Part shown: positions 12,858-24,736 of the stretch, one piece after another
How positions within the stretch are numbered: position 1 is the first letter of the stretch
Layout: each line of letters opens with the position of its first letter
Origin: Crocodylus rhombifer
Taxonomy: Eukaryota; Chordata; Crocodylia; Crocodylidae
Assembly (NCBI GenBank): GCA_038503035.1
Contig: JAVSML010000028.1
Location: 565,464 to 629,463, forward strand
DNA: 64,000 nt
Direction of reading: 5' to 3'
The notes under the pieces: generated by a model
Told to the model about the DNA's origin: nothing
Seen by the model: only the letters and a program-made list of their open reading frames with translations
Database searches by the model: none
Program-made: the position numbers and the translations under genes

Positions 12858-13342
12858 AGAGCATGTCCACACAGACAGGGGTATGTGCTCGCAGTGGCAA
12901 AAATAGTAATGGCACAAATTTGTGCTGCTACTTTTTGCCATAGTGCACTCCCCTCCATGTGCGCTTTGGTATGGGGCAAATTGCCCTTCTTCAGGGAAAC
13001 TGCCTTTTCCCCACTCCTCCCAGCTCTCAGCATGCTGGAGGAGCCAGTGTGCAACTAAAGGAGTCAGGATGCTTTGGGTGGCAGCCAAAGCATCTCCCTG
13101 GAGGGCCAAGCCTCCATGTTGGCTGATGTATGCTCCTGTTATGTATAGCATGCCATTTTTTCCTTGCTGGATTTTGTATGTTTGCTTTTTGCTATCAGGG
13201 TTTCCGGTAGCAATTTTTGCACCCCCTGCTGCAAATTTGCCATGTGGGGCACATATTAACATTCTGGGTGTGTAGTTTTTGCTGCTGCATAGAGGTTTGC
13301 AGCACCAGAAACTGCATGTGCCTGCACATCTGGATGTGGCTT
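12858..13342. mobile_element. MITE-like element with subterminal hairpin
   Basis: The left end AGAGCATGTCCACACAGACA pairs loosely with the right end (other strand) AAGCCACATCCAGATGTGCA. Inside the left end, ggcaaaaatagtaatggcac (from 12896) folds onto gtgctgctactttttgcc (to 12939). The body carries a 174-codon minus-strand open frame (12849-13373) with cysteine-rich, low-information sequence that I regard as accidental. It abuts the next element almost directly. Ends are approximate and no target duplication was found. Confidence 0.5.
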
Positions 13343-13345
13343 CAA

Positions 13346-13828
13346 TGGCTGCATCTACACATGCACTTAACATACACTTAACTTGGAGTAGTCTAATTAG
13401 TTGTGGAGTAAAGCATCACTGTCTACATGTATGATGGTATTAGGCCAGAGTAAAGTAATTAATGCCACAGTAAAATAATACTATTGGGGATAGTACTATC
13501 TTATGCTGGCATAATTTACGATTAAATATGTGTGTAGATACTGACCATGGGTATAAATTGCATCCAGTCAGCCCAGTCAGCTGGGAGCCAGACTCCTGCC
13601 TGCCACCTAGCTACATGGCTATGTACTTTCAGCACCCTTGTGCCCCAGCCAGACCCTCCACTGCCCAACACTGCCACACATAACTTAGGGATGAGTGGGC
13701 CAAGCGTAAACAGCTCTGCCTGGCTCAAAATTTCTTCCCCCTGATGCTCCACTCAGGAGTAGTTTACTCCAGCTCAAACTGCTCTGGAGTTCATTGGTTT
13801 GAATTAACTACACATGCAGACACATCTA
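13346..13828. mobile_element. hAT-like MITE with gctgcatctacacatgca ends
   Basis: The left end is TGGCTGCATCTACACATGCA followed by cttaa. The right end on the other strand is TAGATGTGTCTGCATGTGTA followed by gttaat. These are imperfect inverted repeats. The roughly 480-bp interior has repeated 'agtaaa' and 'taatta' motifs and no coding sequence. The terminus closely resembles those at 20.10-20.55 kb, so the two are probably relatives. No 8-bp target duplication could be recovered. Confidence 0.6.
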
Positions 13829-14325
13829 GTATATAGTCACATTAGATACTTCTGAGTTATTTTCATTGTTTGTTTTAATCTTTTGCTTTTACTTAGCACC
13901 TCATCCTGCAAAGAGGATACATGTGGGGAAATTTTTAATATACCAATCTCGCACATCAGTCATTTAAGCCTTCACACATTTTTTGGCTCTGAAGCATATC
14001 TATACCAAAAAATTTCAAGAAGAAAAATTTATCTGCATTCTCTATCTTTGTAGTATCTTTAGACATCATTTGTATGAAGCAACTTGCCCTATATTTCAGG
14101 ATAAAACAGGTCTTCACTGTCAGTGTTTTAACTATGGAGATGGAGACTCTAGTTGGGCTGCTGTGAATTTCTTGGCACTTGGTGATCTGGCATACACCTT
14201 GTGCTCTTTCTCATATACTATAGTTAACCAAATTGTCTACTGTATTAAATCAAGGACAAAGAATTACCAACTGCTTTCATACCAAAAGTTTTAATATGAA
14301 AATATCACTGCCTTATGTTAATCAA
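13829..14325. other. Unique AT-rich DNA
   Basis: No recognisable element. A 103-codon plus-strand open frame at 13983-14294 has no family resemblance. Confidence 0.45.
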
Positions 14326-15307
14326 ATTTAATTCATCAATGGCTCAATATCTAGCTGGCAGCCAGTATCAAGTGGAGTGCCCCAGGGTTCAGTCTTAGGG
14401 CTGGATTTATTCAATATTTCATCAATGACCTGGAAGATAGCATAGAGTGCAACCTCAGCAAGTTTGTGTGCAGCACCAAGTTAGGGGGAGTTGTAAATAT
14501 GCTGGAGGGTAGGGCTAGGATTCAGAGTAACCTAGACAAATCAGAGGATTGGGCCAAAGAAATTTCTTGAGGTTCATCAAGATAAATGAAAAGTCCTGCA
14601 TTTCAGATGGAAAAACCCCATGTACCAGTACAGGCTCTGCTGGAAAGGACCTGAGGGTTACAGTGGACAATAAACTGAATATGAGCCAGCAGTGTGCGCT
14701 TGTTGTAAAGAAGGCTAATTACATACTGAGCTGTATTGGTAGGTGTGTTGCCAACAGGTCAAGGGAAGTGATTATTCAGCAGTGGTGAGTTCGTATGTGG
14801 AGTACTGTATTCAGTTTTGGGCTCCCCACTACAGAAAGAATGTGGACCACTTGTGGAGAGTCCAGTGGAGGGCAACAAAAATGGTTCAGGGGCCAAGGCA
14901 CATGACTTATGAGGACAGCCTGAAGGAACTGGGCTTATTCAGTCTGTAGATTGAGGTGGGATTTAATAGCAGCCTTCAACTACCTGAACACTTGTTCCAA
15001 AAGGATGCAGCCAGCCTATTCTCAGTGGTGGCAGATGACAGAACAAGGAAGAACAGACTCAAGTTGCAGCAAGGGAATTTTAGGTTAGATATTTGAAAGA
15101 CTTTTCTCACTAGGAGGGTAGTAAAACACTGAAACAGGTTAGTCAGAGAGGTTGTGGAATCTCTATCCTTGGAGGTTTTTAAGACCTGGCTAGATGAAGC
15201 TTTCGCTGGGACGATCTAGTTGGGGATGGTCCTGCTTCAAGCAGGGAGTTGGACTAGACGATCTCCTGAGGTCCCTTCCAACCCTAATTTTCTATGATTC
15301 TATGATA
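14326..15307 (+). pseudogene. CR1 LINE 3' third of ORF2 with intact octamer tail
   Basis: The plus strand encodes, in order, SSGVPQGSVLG (about 14368-14400), a 'FINDLEDSIECNLSKF' region, 'KDLRVTVDNKLNMSQQC' (14640-14700), 'YCIQFWAPHYRKNVD' (about 14800-14845) and 'MTYEDSLKELGLFSL'. It ends in the CR1 3' octamers tctatgattctatgat (15292-15307). A one-base deletion in the ttcaatatttcatcaa stretch breaks the frame just before the catalytic region. The usual ADD catalytic block reads FVCST here, so the active site is lost. Further frameshifts occur around 14780. The 5' end is truncated inside the reverse transcriptase, typical for CR1. Confidence 0.95.
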
Positions 15308-15957
15308 TTCTCAAAACTGCAGTTTCAAATGGACTCTAAATGTTCTCAGCCACTTTTACAAGTACACCAGGTAAAAAAGACAATTTTTTTAATGTTTTGT
15401 GTTGTAGACTGCTTGAGGACAGTTTGGTAAGAAAGCATTCATGTCGGACTGTTTTGTAGCACTGCGCTGTTACATTTACATTATTCATAGCATCATTTTA
15501 TTGTGATGAAAACCTTTCTTTTAACAGTTCCATTTTCCTGGTAAATGATTAAGCATGTACTTGTTCTAGTTTTCACAGCCTGCAGGTGATAGCGAGCATA
15601 GCTGTCTGCAGCCATACCCTGTAAACAATACAGGTATTATCCCACATGAAAATCACAGCATAGATTTCAAAAGCACAAAAACTGGCCCTAAGCATTAACC
15701 TTTGAATTCTGAAATAACTGCATAATTTAAATATGGGCTAACAGAACAAAGTAAAGTATCACAGTGAGAGTCACTATTATTGAAACAAAAGGTAATTTTG
15801 GACAAAAAGGTAGGTACACAAGTCTCTGCATTTAAGATATTGGACACATTTGAAATGCAAATTGTAAGTACCGGTAGTTCCAAATATCAATAGACTAGCG
15901 AGGTTGACTTCTGTGTTTTTGTATCTCTGATTAGCCCGTTTCCATGGATGCATATAG
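15308..15957. other. Unique AT-rich DNA
   Basis: No coding or repeat content is recognised between the CR1 copy and the foldback hAT element. Confidence 0.5.
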
Positions 15958-16753
15958 CAGGGCTGTGTGAAGCTTTGGTCCCTGGTTCGATTCAGCCGAG
16001 ATTCGGCTTGATTCAGCGGCTGAATCTCTGAATCTGAAGCAAATCAGGAGACACTTTAATCACTCTGAATTGAATTGGAACCCTCCAAATCAATTCAGAG
16101 ATATTTGACAATTCGGACACAGACACAGCTTTAAATGTTTTTTTCTACATACCTCAAGGTACCAGGCAGCTCATAAATGCTGCGATGGTGGGGCAGATGG
16201 AGCATCCCACATGAATATGGGGGGCTTCCCAGCACTCTCAGCAGCAGACTTAGAAGTGGACCAGAAGCACTTCTGGTCCATTTCCAGATCCACTGGGGAG
16301 TGCGCAGGGGGCCCCTCCCCCACACCCTCCAGCTCAGCAACTGGTGCCTCCTGGGTCTGGGAAGGGCACCCAAGGTCCCCCCGTGGCGATCGCTGAGCCA
16401 GGGGGCATGGGGTCCCCCCACAGCCCACTCCCTGGAGGACCCAGAAGTACTTCTAGTCCACTTCCGGGTTTGCCACCAAGCATGCAGGGAGCCCCCTTGC
16501 ACTCCTGTGGGATGCTCCATCTACCCCAGCATCATAGCATTCACAAGTCATGCCTAGTACCTCGAGGTATGTATAAAAAACATTTAAAGCTGTGTTTATG
16601 GATGAATCGCTGATTCTCTGAATCAGCATTGAATATTCAGATTCGGATTTAGCCAAATTGAATCGGGGACAGTGATCTGAATCAGTGAATCAAATCACTG
16701 TCCCCGATTTGGGCTGAATCCAAATCGAATATGGCCTGTTTCATACACCCCTA
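15958..16753. mobile_element. Foldback hAT-type element
   Basis: Ends are CAGGGCTGTGTGAAGC (left) and TAGGGGTGTATGAAAC (right, other strand). The flanks gcatatag (15950-15957) and atatatag (16754-16761) match at 6 of 8 bases, consistent with a hAT target duplication. The interior folds on itself. The arm at about 16121-16290 (cacagctttaaatgttttt, then gcagatggagcatccca) is mirrored at about 16430-16605. A second perfect 16-bp hairpin, aatcggggacagtgat (16661-16676) with its complement at 16694-16709, lies near the right end. Many 'gattcag/ctgaatc' motifs crowd both ends. No transposase is present. Open frames on both strands are mirror products of the palindrome. Confidence 0.82.
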
Positions 16754-17371
16754 ATATATAGGAGAATTAGTTGCTATTTGGTTTCAACTCATCCTTCTTG
16801 ATTCTGAAAATATTGTATCTCAAATCCATAATCTAGGCATTAGCATCAAATTATCCTGCCACAACATGTAGAAAGTCTTGATGGAAGTATAATATTTATA
16901 AGTCTAGTGGGCTCAAGCATTTTGAAGAATTATTGCCAAGTAATTTGCCTTTTAGTACTTAGTATTAAATAAACATTGGCAGGAAAAGATTATTCCAAGT
17001 TTTTATTATGTTTAAAAATGGTTTTGAAAAGTTCTTACTTAATTGAAAGAAATCAACCTCAACTGTTCATTGGTTACATCCAAACATAAAGCTTAACAAC
17101 TGGCTTTATGAATGAAAGCATTAAATTAAAAGTTCTATTCTATGAGTTGATAAGGAAAAGCACTGATGGCTTTCTTTCCTTCATGGAGCAGTGACTAATT
17201 CATTTATAAATATATTTTCTGTATTTTCTAGCTAAGTTGTCTGTATGGTATGCTAAAATTTGTGGTTATAGGATAGATGAAATTTTAATGCTAAGAAGTG
17301 AAACAAAATATTGGATGTACCAATTTGCTTGTGTTAAAATCTATGAATATGTAGTCCCAACATTTTTTTTA
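16754..17371. other. Unique AT-rich DNA
   Basis: Nothing recognisable beyond the AT-rich background. Confidence 0.5.
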
Positions 17372-17432
17372 CTGCCACCAGTGCAGTTCAGAGTAACTGC
17401 ACTGAAGTCAGTGGTGGTACTATACCAGCATT
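17372..17432. repeat. Old palindromic repeat, gtaactgcactgaagtcagtgg type
   Basis: The segment agagtaactgcactgaagtc followed by agtggtggtact matches the pattern of an old dispersed repeat (consensus-like 'gtaactccactgaagtcaatgg'). It belongs with the copies near 5.7, 21.2, 27.2 and 30.2 kb. Confidence 0.5.
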
Positions 17433-17446
17433 GATCTTAAGCTGGC

Positions 17447-17815
17447 TCGAGGGCCAGAGGGTACACATAGAAGTGCAGCTCCCTGCTGTAACTCAAAGCA
17501 CTTTGCAGGAAGTGTTCTGAGGTACAGTGATCACCTGGACCAAACAGAAGTTCACTGTTGGTTCCAGGAGAGAGGGGAATCTAGCTGCTTATTTTGAGCC
17601 TGCAGCTGGTTTCCCTTAGCAACAGCCCCTCTCCGTGCCAGCCCGTACTGTTTTCAGAATGGGAGAGGGGAACGGGAGCAGAGGGAGCTTGTTCTAGGCT
17701 AAGGGACCCCAGCCAGTGCTGCAGGGTCAAGTGGGTGAATTGGAGCCCCCACACCTCAGAAGGACCTCCAATGCATCTGGCCCACCCTCCTGCAGGGGCT
17801 GAAAAAACTATAGAT
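17447..17815 (+). repeat. Unclassified interspersed repeat, copy 1
   Basis: This stretch and 45050-45375 share ordered motifs. Both have a hairpin core tgtaactca...gctttgcaggaag, then an 'agctgnttttccct'-like stretch. Both then have cagcccgtactgttttcaga or its equivalent, then gagcagagggagcttgttct, then gggtgaattggagccccc. In this copy the hairpin spans 17487-17526 and is weakened by substitutions. Shared order over more than 300 bp indicates common origin. No terminal repeat or tail was found, so class and true ends are unknown. Confidence 0.6.
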
Positions 17816-19033
17816 CAAATTTCCACTGCTCCCTTTTCCCTGTCCCATTTTGAAAACAGCTCAGAGGCTGGCAGGCAGGCAGAAACAAGTTACAGACAAT
17901 GCTGTTTTTTTAAATGTCTTCATTTGAACCCTCATTCAGATTTTCACCTGATCAGCCATTTTTGACCACCTTCTGTGACCAGATTGGGCGAAAATTGTCA
18001 CTTCTGTCTCTGCCCAGAATTCCTTCATTGAAAAGGAATCCTATAAACCTGCATGAAATTTAACTCAAAAGAGGCTTGCAGTGCTTCTCTTCCTATTATA
18101 TGTGTCTTGAGGATGGATGGACTGTACATCTCTCAGTCTGGCAACATTCATGAGCACTATATTCACTTTAGGGAGGGAGGAAAACATTTTTGTCCTATAC
18201 CTTTATGTAAAGTACAGTGTTTTAGATAACTGTTTCTTCATAGGCTAGGCATGTCTTTTGCAGCCTTTGCTATATCACTGATATCTAGAGTTTCTCTGTG
18301 CCTAAACACAAGGCATAACTAGGAAAATTCACATGCAGAAAGAGACTTGGAAGTTGAATCTCTTTTTTACATATTAAAGATTTGAAGGGGGGGCTTAAAT
18401 GTCTATGCAAATATATTTTTAATAAAACAGGAGTCTGTCTTGATATACAGTGAGGTAACTTCAGAATCTTAATTTTTGGTTCTATTAATGCTAATTAATC
18501 CATACATGAATTAAAGGATCTGTCAGTGGAGTAATATGAACACTGAATACAAATTGCAAACAGATCAAAGTGGAGTTAAGAGTGGTGTGTTTCTGGGGAG
18601 TAATAAATACTTCTGGATTTGAAGGGGTGTAGTTATTCAGGAAGTGAAGGAATGGGGCCAAAAAGCTGATAATTATGACAACATTTTAAGGGGAGAAAAT
18701 CGCTTTTGTATAACAAGTTTCCATTTTCAAGAGAAGCTTGCCATAATGTTAGAGAGAAAACAGCAGCAGGGAATTATTCAGCATTGCTTGCTTCCCATCT
18801 ATTGAATTTCACTGTGATCAGCAATATCTTTAGTTAAATCACAAAAAACCCTATATTGAGATACTGTTATGGTCTTCCTTATACCAACAAAAGCAAAGGA
18901 AACATGAAATACAGCTCAATCTTCTTTGCATCAGTGAAGAATATTATGGCATATTTCATGCTAGACATAATAACTACAATGGTTTGGATAGTTCTGAAAT
19001 CCCTGCAATATCTATGTATATATCTCTATAGCT
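17816..19033. other. Unique AT-rich DNA
   Basis: No gene or element is recognised. Open frames are short and lack similarity to any family I know. Confidence 0.5.
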
Positions 19034-19061
19034 ACACACACACACACACACACACACACAA
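19034..19061. repeat. (CA)n microsatellite
   Basis: An uninterrupted ac dinucleotide run of about 14 units. It is a likely length polymorphism. Confidence 0.95.
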
Positions 19062-20098
19062 CTTAGTAGGTTTTAAAACAAAGGGACTGATCATCTCATC
19101 CTAGAGATCAAATGAGTGGAAACCTCCATCTGCACCTTGGTTTAATGAAGTGGATTACAGCTGTTGAGGATATGGGGTGGAAGAGTATGGTATAAACCCT
19201 TGACTGCATGTCCCCAAGTACCTTCAGGGGATTTCATAAGATATGGAGAGTCAAAGAACAAGATTCCCAGAAGCTCATCCACCCTACTCCTAAGGCTTTT
19301 TTCCTGGTTCTAGGGTATATTCAAAAGTGAAAGTTAGCAAAGAATTGGTTTTCATTTCAGTTTCTTGTGAAAGCTTTCAAAATTTCTGTATTTTCCCCTT
19401 TCTACATTAGAATGCCTTTTGCATATTTTTGAGGTAGAAGAAAAAGGCTGGTGCCAATTAGCCAGTAGTCTCAAGGTCAGAACATTTACCTGAGGTGAGT
19501 ATAACCCTTGCTTTAAAAAAGCTAGAGCTCAGATGTCAATTCTGGGATGCAGTTCCCTTGAGTTTTGACTGGAAACCCCATTTAGACGAGAAACTTTTCA
19601 ACTAAAAGTTTTTTTGTTTTGTCTAATTTTTAAATGGATATATTTTCACAAAGGCTTTTAGTTTCAACCAAAGGCATAATAAGGCAGCTCCCTGCTTTAG
19701 GTAATGTCAGCTCTCATGCTGATGATTGCAGATGTGCAGCCAGAGGCTGCAGCAGCCAATGTGGCAGCAGTTCTGTGCCTCCCCACACCCAAAGGTGGTG
19801 CCTTGAGCTGTTCCTGCAGTCACCTACCCTCAGTTATGTTACTGGTTCTGATAAACTTGAATTTCTGATAAAAAAAAGTTCCATTGAAAAATTCCAAAGT
19901 ACCAATGGTCAGTGAGTTGCAGGTACACATCAGCTTTCCATTGGGAAAAAGGAAAGAGCAAAAAGTAGGACTTAAAACTATAAGGAGTAGCATTTATTCA
20001 GTCAGGAATTTGGGGAAACTAACAATGAAAAGTGACCCAGTGGTCTGTGTCTTTGCCTTTAAACTTACAGAATGTGTTTCTAAGGCTAGTTGGAAATA

Positions 20099-20547
20099 CT
20101 GGGTGCATCTGTACATGCTATTAGTGCACAGCAATAAACTCCAGCACATGTTGCACTGGAGTTTATTGCTCCCAGGAACTGTGTTTGCACATTCACCCAG
20201 GACTGTGGCATATTGAACTGGGTTGGAGTAGCCCAGAGAGTCAGCTTGCCAGCCCAGGGCTTCTCCAGCCTGGCTCAATGTGCTCAGTGGAAGGACTGAC
20301 TGGGGCACAAGGGTGCTCCAGTATGGGGCTAGCTGGCAGGCAGCCCCTGCACTGAAGCACCTGCACACCCCAGCCAGCTGCATCAGCAGCTACATGTGTA
20401 AAAAACTTGTAAATACAAGTCCTGTCCTGCTGCAGAGTTTATTACTTTCCTGTGGCCTAATAAGGCTTCATGTGTAGATATGAAATGTTTACTGCACAGC
20501 TAATTAGTCTTCTCCACAGTAAACCTCTCATGTAGATGCAGCCATAG
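20099..20547. mobile_element. hAT-like MITE with strong subterminal hairpin
   Basis: The left end CTGGGTGCATCTGTACATG and the right end (other strand) CTATGGCTGCATCTACATG are imperfect inverted repeats. Thirty bases in, agcaataaactccag (20130-20144) and its exact complement (20156-20170) form a 15-bp stem with an 11-base loop. The right subterminal part also carries a 'gtttactgcaca...ccacagtaaac' inverted pair (about 20488-20525). The G+C-rich centre is non-coding. Flanks show no convincing 8-bp duplication. Confidence 0.7.
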
Positions 20548-21221
20548 TGTTCGAATACTGGTGTTCCTTGGCTATAAGCTTGTTATACAATTCTTCATTT
20601 GAATTGCCCGTGTTGGTATCTTAGAAGTATTGGAACTGTATAGGAAGCAATTTAAGTGTTCCATTTGATGAGGCTTATAGTTAGATCAGATAGTCATATC
20701 TGAGCCATGCTATGTTGATATAAAGGGGTCTCTATACCTTTCTTGAAGAAAAGGCAAAGGCTGATTAGGTTACACTGATTCTACTTTCCTCTCTCTGATG
20801 TCTCTTTGGATTATTTGATACAATATCTGCTTCTTTCACCCCAAGGATGTTACCAATCAAGCTGATACATTTCAATCCCTGGTTTAATTGGTTTTAAATG
20901 CAATAATTATTCTGGCCATTATTTTATTTTTTGGCTGTTATTCATATGACTTAGTGAAAAAAATGTTTATTGTACACATCCAAGCACTTCAGGATTAATA
21001 AACTGCTCTGAGTTCAATTGAACCATGCCCAGTTAGACTAGCAAAGGATTTGGACCAATAACTTTTAGAAATTTTTAGAAGAAACAAAAGTGTTCTTTAG
21101 GCATTCTCTGACTATGGAGAACTTTAATAATCTTTCTGAGAGTATGTGGAAATGCTATCAATAAACACATCTTTGAGCTCATTGGACCATATGATCATTG
21201 TCCATCAAAAAGGAAAACCAC

Positions 21222-21297
21222 TGTGGGCCATATTCTAGTGTAAATAACTCCATCAGTGGTACTTTGCTAAATCACACTGAGGCTCTGACCCACAATA
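21222..21297. repeat. Old palindromic repeat, gtgtaaataactccatcagtgg type
   Basis: The segment gggccatattctagtgtaaa, then taactccatcagtggta, ending ctgaggctctgaccca, has the two-sided structure of a common ancient sauropsid repeat. The central palindrome is weak here. Confidence 0.45.
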
Positions 21298-21777
21298 TGA
21301 TAAGAGAATATTAAGTCTAAGTAGTTCACTCAAAACTCAGGACCAGCTGCAGAGCTGAGATTACAATGCAACCTTTAGTTTGACTTATTTTGTGAGCACA
21401 GTACTCTTTGATTAGCTGAGGAATCAGCAATCCTAGGGCACCCTACCCTGTTCAGTGCATGCCTTAGAAGATCTATAATCAAATGGACTATGCTTTGTTC
21501 AGAAATGTGTCCAACCCTCATTGATATCAATGGGAGGTTTTTCATTTATTTCACAGACCATTGCTTTGTATCTTCAGTCTGCCACATATGAAATGTATGT
21601 TGAAACAAAGCAAAACTCAGTATTTATTATGACTCTTAAGAGTTTGTATTTGATGAGACTGAGCTCCCTGTGGATCCCAATCTCATTCAATGCACAGCTG
21701 CCTCATTCATTCCATATTCAGTGTTCACTAAGTTGGTAGGTTAGCTTTGAATACTTTGAAACTTAAGTGCAATTATT

Positions 21778-21798
21778 AAAATAAATAAATAAATAAAA
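21778..21798. repeat. (AAAT)n microsatellite
   Basis: About five tandem aaat units, a simple low-complexity tract. Confidence 0.85.
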
Positions 21799-24657
21799 TT
21801 TCAGTGCATCCACGAAGTGGTATTTTCAACAGCTCTTATCTCAGACAGTTCAAAAACCTCTGAGTAGGTGAAGACTCTTTTCTTCAGTGTCAAATTTTAA
21901 CTTTCTACCTGCAGTAGTTCTGGCTTTTAGTCTTTTTTTGTTGTGTTTTTTTTTTTTAAGTTGCAAGATTTCTTTTTAAAAAATTAATTTGTTTTTAGTA
22001 ATAGCTAAAGCAAACTTTTTTTTCCAGATTTACCAGAATTTCAAAAAGTTACAAGCAACTCAGACTGGGGTTAGAATGAAAGCTTTTGGAACCACTTTGA
22101 TAACCTTTAATTATAGTTGCTTAGGCTCTGCACAAAATAATTTAGGAAAAAGGCAGGATTCTTCCTGAGATCCATTAATGTTTCCCTTCCTATATCTCTC
22201 AATATCCTGGAAGTCATTCACAGCATTCCAGAGCTGACCAGATAGCCTAATCACTGCTGTGTGTTGATGTACAATGATTTTTGCAGTTGTTCTTTTGAAA
22301 AATGAAACATTACCTAGGAAACTCACAATAAAACCAAAGCTTCTCACTAGACTTCGGGGTTTTTGTTGGTTAACCAAAGACAGGTGGTCAATTTGAAATA
22401 TGCTTATGGCCTCAGGCAACAGGTCTCCAACTGTCATCAAGGCTTGTCTATCTTGAGTTAATGCATCTCTTAGTATGCATCTATGGAAAAAGTATTGTTC
22501 AAGACTACATGATATAAGAACAAAGATATTAAAAATGGCAAGATGCCATCCATAGAAAGAATAGATTAAAACCAACATTTTTCTCATAGGATCAAATCAA
22601 TGAAATTTCAGAGCCTACAGTAGCTAATAGCATGACAGAATATGGCTTCTAAAAGTGATGGAATTTCAGCAAATGTATGGTAGGATTCAGCCTGGGTCTG
22701 CATCAAAATAGTGCTATCCAAAGTAGTTTTCTTTTTCCACCTTGCTTTTTCATATTAGTGGATTGCTATCCATCATTTCTTCAGATAGTAGACCAATGAA
22801 TATTGATAGAGTAGACCCATTATGGAAGTTCTTAGCAATGACTCGCCTCCAACTTCTATACCTGAACTCTAATCAGCAGATTGTTAATAATTTGCTGCCC
22901 ATATGTATCCCGGACACTGTCATCACTACCCTTACATATTGCATTTGGTTGAGCTGCATCAGAAATTATTTTAAAAGAGGAGAGGATATCATGTATCTGC
23001 AAATTGCTGCAACCTTGAAGCAAATAAGGAAGTAACAGTGATATTAACTGTTATAGATGCATTTATGCAAATACAGTACTGTGTCCCATCCATTATCAAT
23101 TGTAACCATCTATTTCTATGTTTAAATACAAACTATACGTCAGAATGTCGTGAAGAAAATCCCCCTCTTTCTTTCCATTTATATATATTTAGAATTTACG
23201 GGTGTATTTCTATTAGGTTCCAACACTATTAGCTAAATATATGCTGCATTGGAAATGGGATTATTTTGGCATGACTTGTACTAAGGTACTAACACAAAGC
23301 ATGTAAATTAATAATAAAAGCTCAAGCTCTTGGCCGTATGTGAAATGATAGCATTATGACTAAAGATCTATGTGAAGACTTCCTTAGCCAGGCAAATTAC
23401 ATTAGTTCTTGAGAGTGTGATACTGTTTCACTTGTAACTGAAGCAGTGAAGATGAAAGGCAAGTCTTTAAACCAAAGTGTAGTGGTCTCCATATGATAAG
23501 GTATACACAGTGAAATGGCTGTTTTTTGTAGATTTCTGTGCACCTAGGCCATTATTATAGCCTCCAGTGTATATTTTTAGTATTAATGGAGCATTTTGTA
23601 ATCTATAAAACCACTTTTTCTGAATTCCAGAGACATTTTGTATGGATGTCAATCTGTTATTCCCTATAGCACAAGACTCTTAATCTAGAAATACATGTCA
23701 CACTGACTGAAATTTTCTGACCTCTGAAAATCGCATTTTTAGGGATCACTGGGTTGCGTAAGTACAGGAACACATGACTTCAAGAAATTCAAAATTGAAT
23801 TCAACCATAAATAAGAAAAAACCACCATAAACACAAATTCATTAAAAAAAAACATTTCAGGTAGTGGTAACTTCTGCACCAGGAGAATAATATATAAGTG
23901 TGATACTAGATTATACTGATCCTTCAGTATCAGAATGTCTTTTTTAACCTGATGGTTACTCCAAACAGAAATTGCTAGGGGTCAGTTTCTTCTCATGGAT
24001 GAGCATATCTTATTTATTTCAGTTGATCTCATTTATTTCAATTGCAGCACTGCATATTTATCCAAGGGCAGAAGATGGCCCTTGAGAAGGTACATCTTCC
24101 TCTGGCACTTTAGCTTTTAAAGACCACTGGATCTCATAATTAACACTTCCCTGGTGTATAAAACTTTGCAACAAAACCATGGTCAAATGTTTAATTTCTT
24201 GGAGCTAATCTTATTATCACCTTTGTTGGAGTCTCTAAGCAATGTGAAACAAAAACAGCCAGACTGTATTGCCTGTGGCTAAGTACTTTACCACAGATGG
24301 ACTTTGTAGCCCTAGGAAGCATGCTGTCAGAAACAAAGAAACATGAGATGATCTTAACCTCTTTACTTCTGAAGTTCAAGGGAGAAACAACCTAAAAAGA
24401 AGCTCTTGTTATGTTACACTGCATAATTCCTGTGAAAATGGGCCTCTGTGCCCCAGTGTTTATACATTCAAAGGCCTGATCCACTGAGTTTTGATACTTT
24501 CTGCACAGAAAGCTATACCTGAGCCAGAACAATACAGCCTCCTGAGCAGGAACCATGAACATCTTCCATTTGTAATATGTTGCATAATTGAAATGTAATG
24601 TACATTATTAACAGATAACGTGTGTGTGCCTTTTATTTTGTTTTCTTTTTTAAATAG

Positions 24658-24736
24658 GTGATTTTTGTTTATACGTGGGTGTTTGGAGCATTTTTGCTAC
24701 GGAGTTTTCAGTTGTCACTTTGAATCCCACTGTTAG
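24658..24736 (+). other. Possible 79-nt internal exon
   Basis: A pyrimidine-rich acceptor ends in ttctttttttaaatag at 24657, with a branch-like tattaac about 50 bases upstream. The donor begins gtaagg at 24737. One frame between them is open and starts after two bases, reading DFCLYVGVWSIF and then ATEFSVVTLNP over 25 codons. It sits in unique, non-repeat DNA. I do not recognise the peptide. An exon of a non-coding RNA, or chance, are the alternatives; GT-AG pairs of this quality do arise by chance in 64 kb. Confidence 0.28.

Larger units (their letters stand above)
20548..24657. other. Mostly unique AT-rich DNA
   Basis: Four kilobases with no clear transposon. It holds one old palindromic repeat (21222-21297), an (aaat)n tract at 21778-21798 and T-rich runs at 21930-22025. 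A 158-codon minus-strand open frame (22111-22587) shows no domain I recognise; a frame of that length is expected roughly once by chance in a window this size. Confidence 0.5.

Noticed and set aside
12849..13373. 174-codon minus-strand frame with many cysteines
   Set aside because: It coincides with a MITE-like repeat and includes its hairpin. The cysteines follow from tgc/gca repeats.
16131..16557. Similar open frames on opposite strands
   Set aside because: Mirror images generated by the foldback palindrome, not a gene pair.
22111..22587. 158-codon minus-strand open frame in AT-rich DNA
   Set aside because: No recognisable domain, hydrophobic start by composition only, and a rough estimate suggests about one frame of this length by chance in 64 kb.
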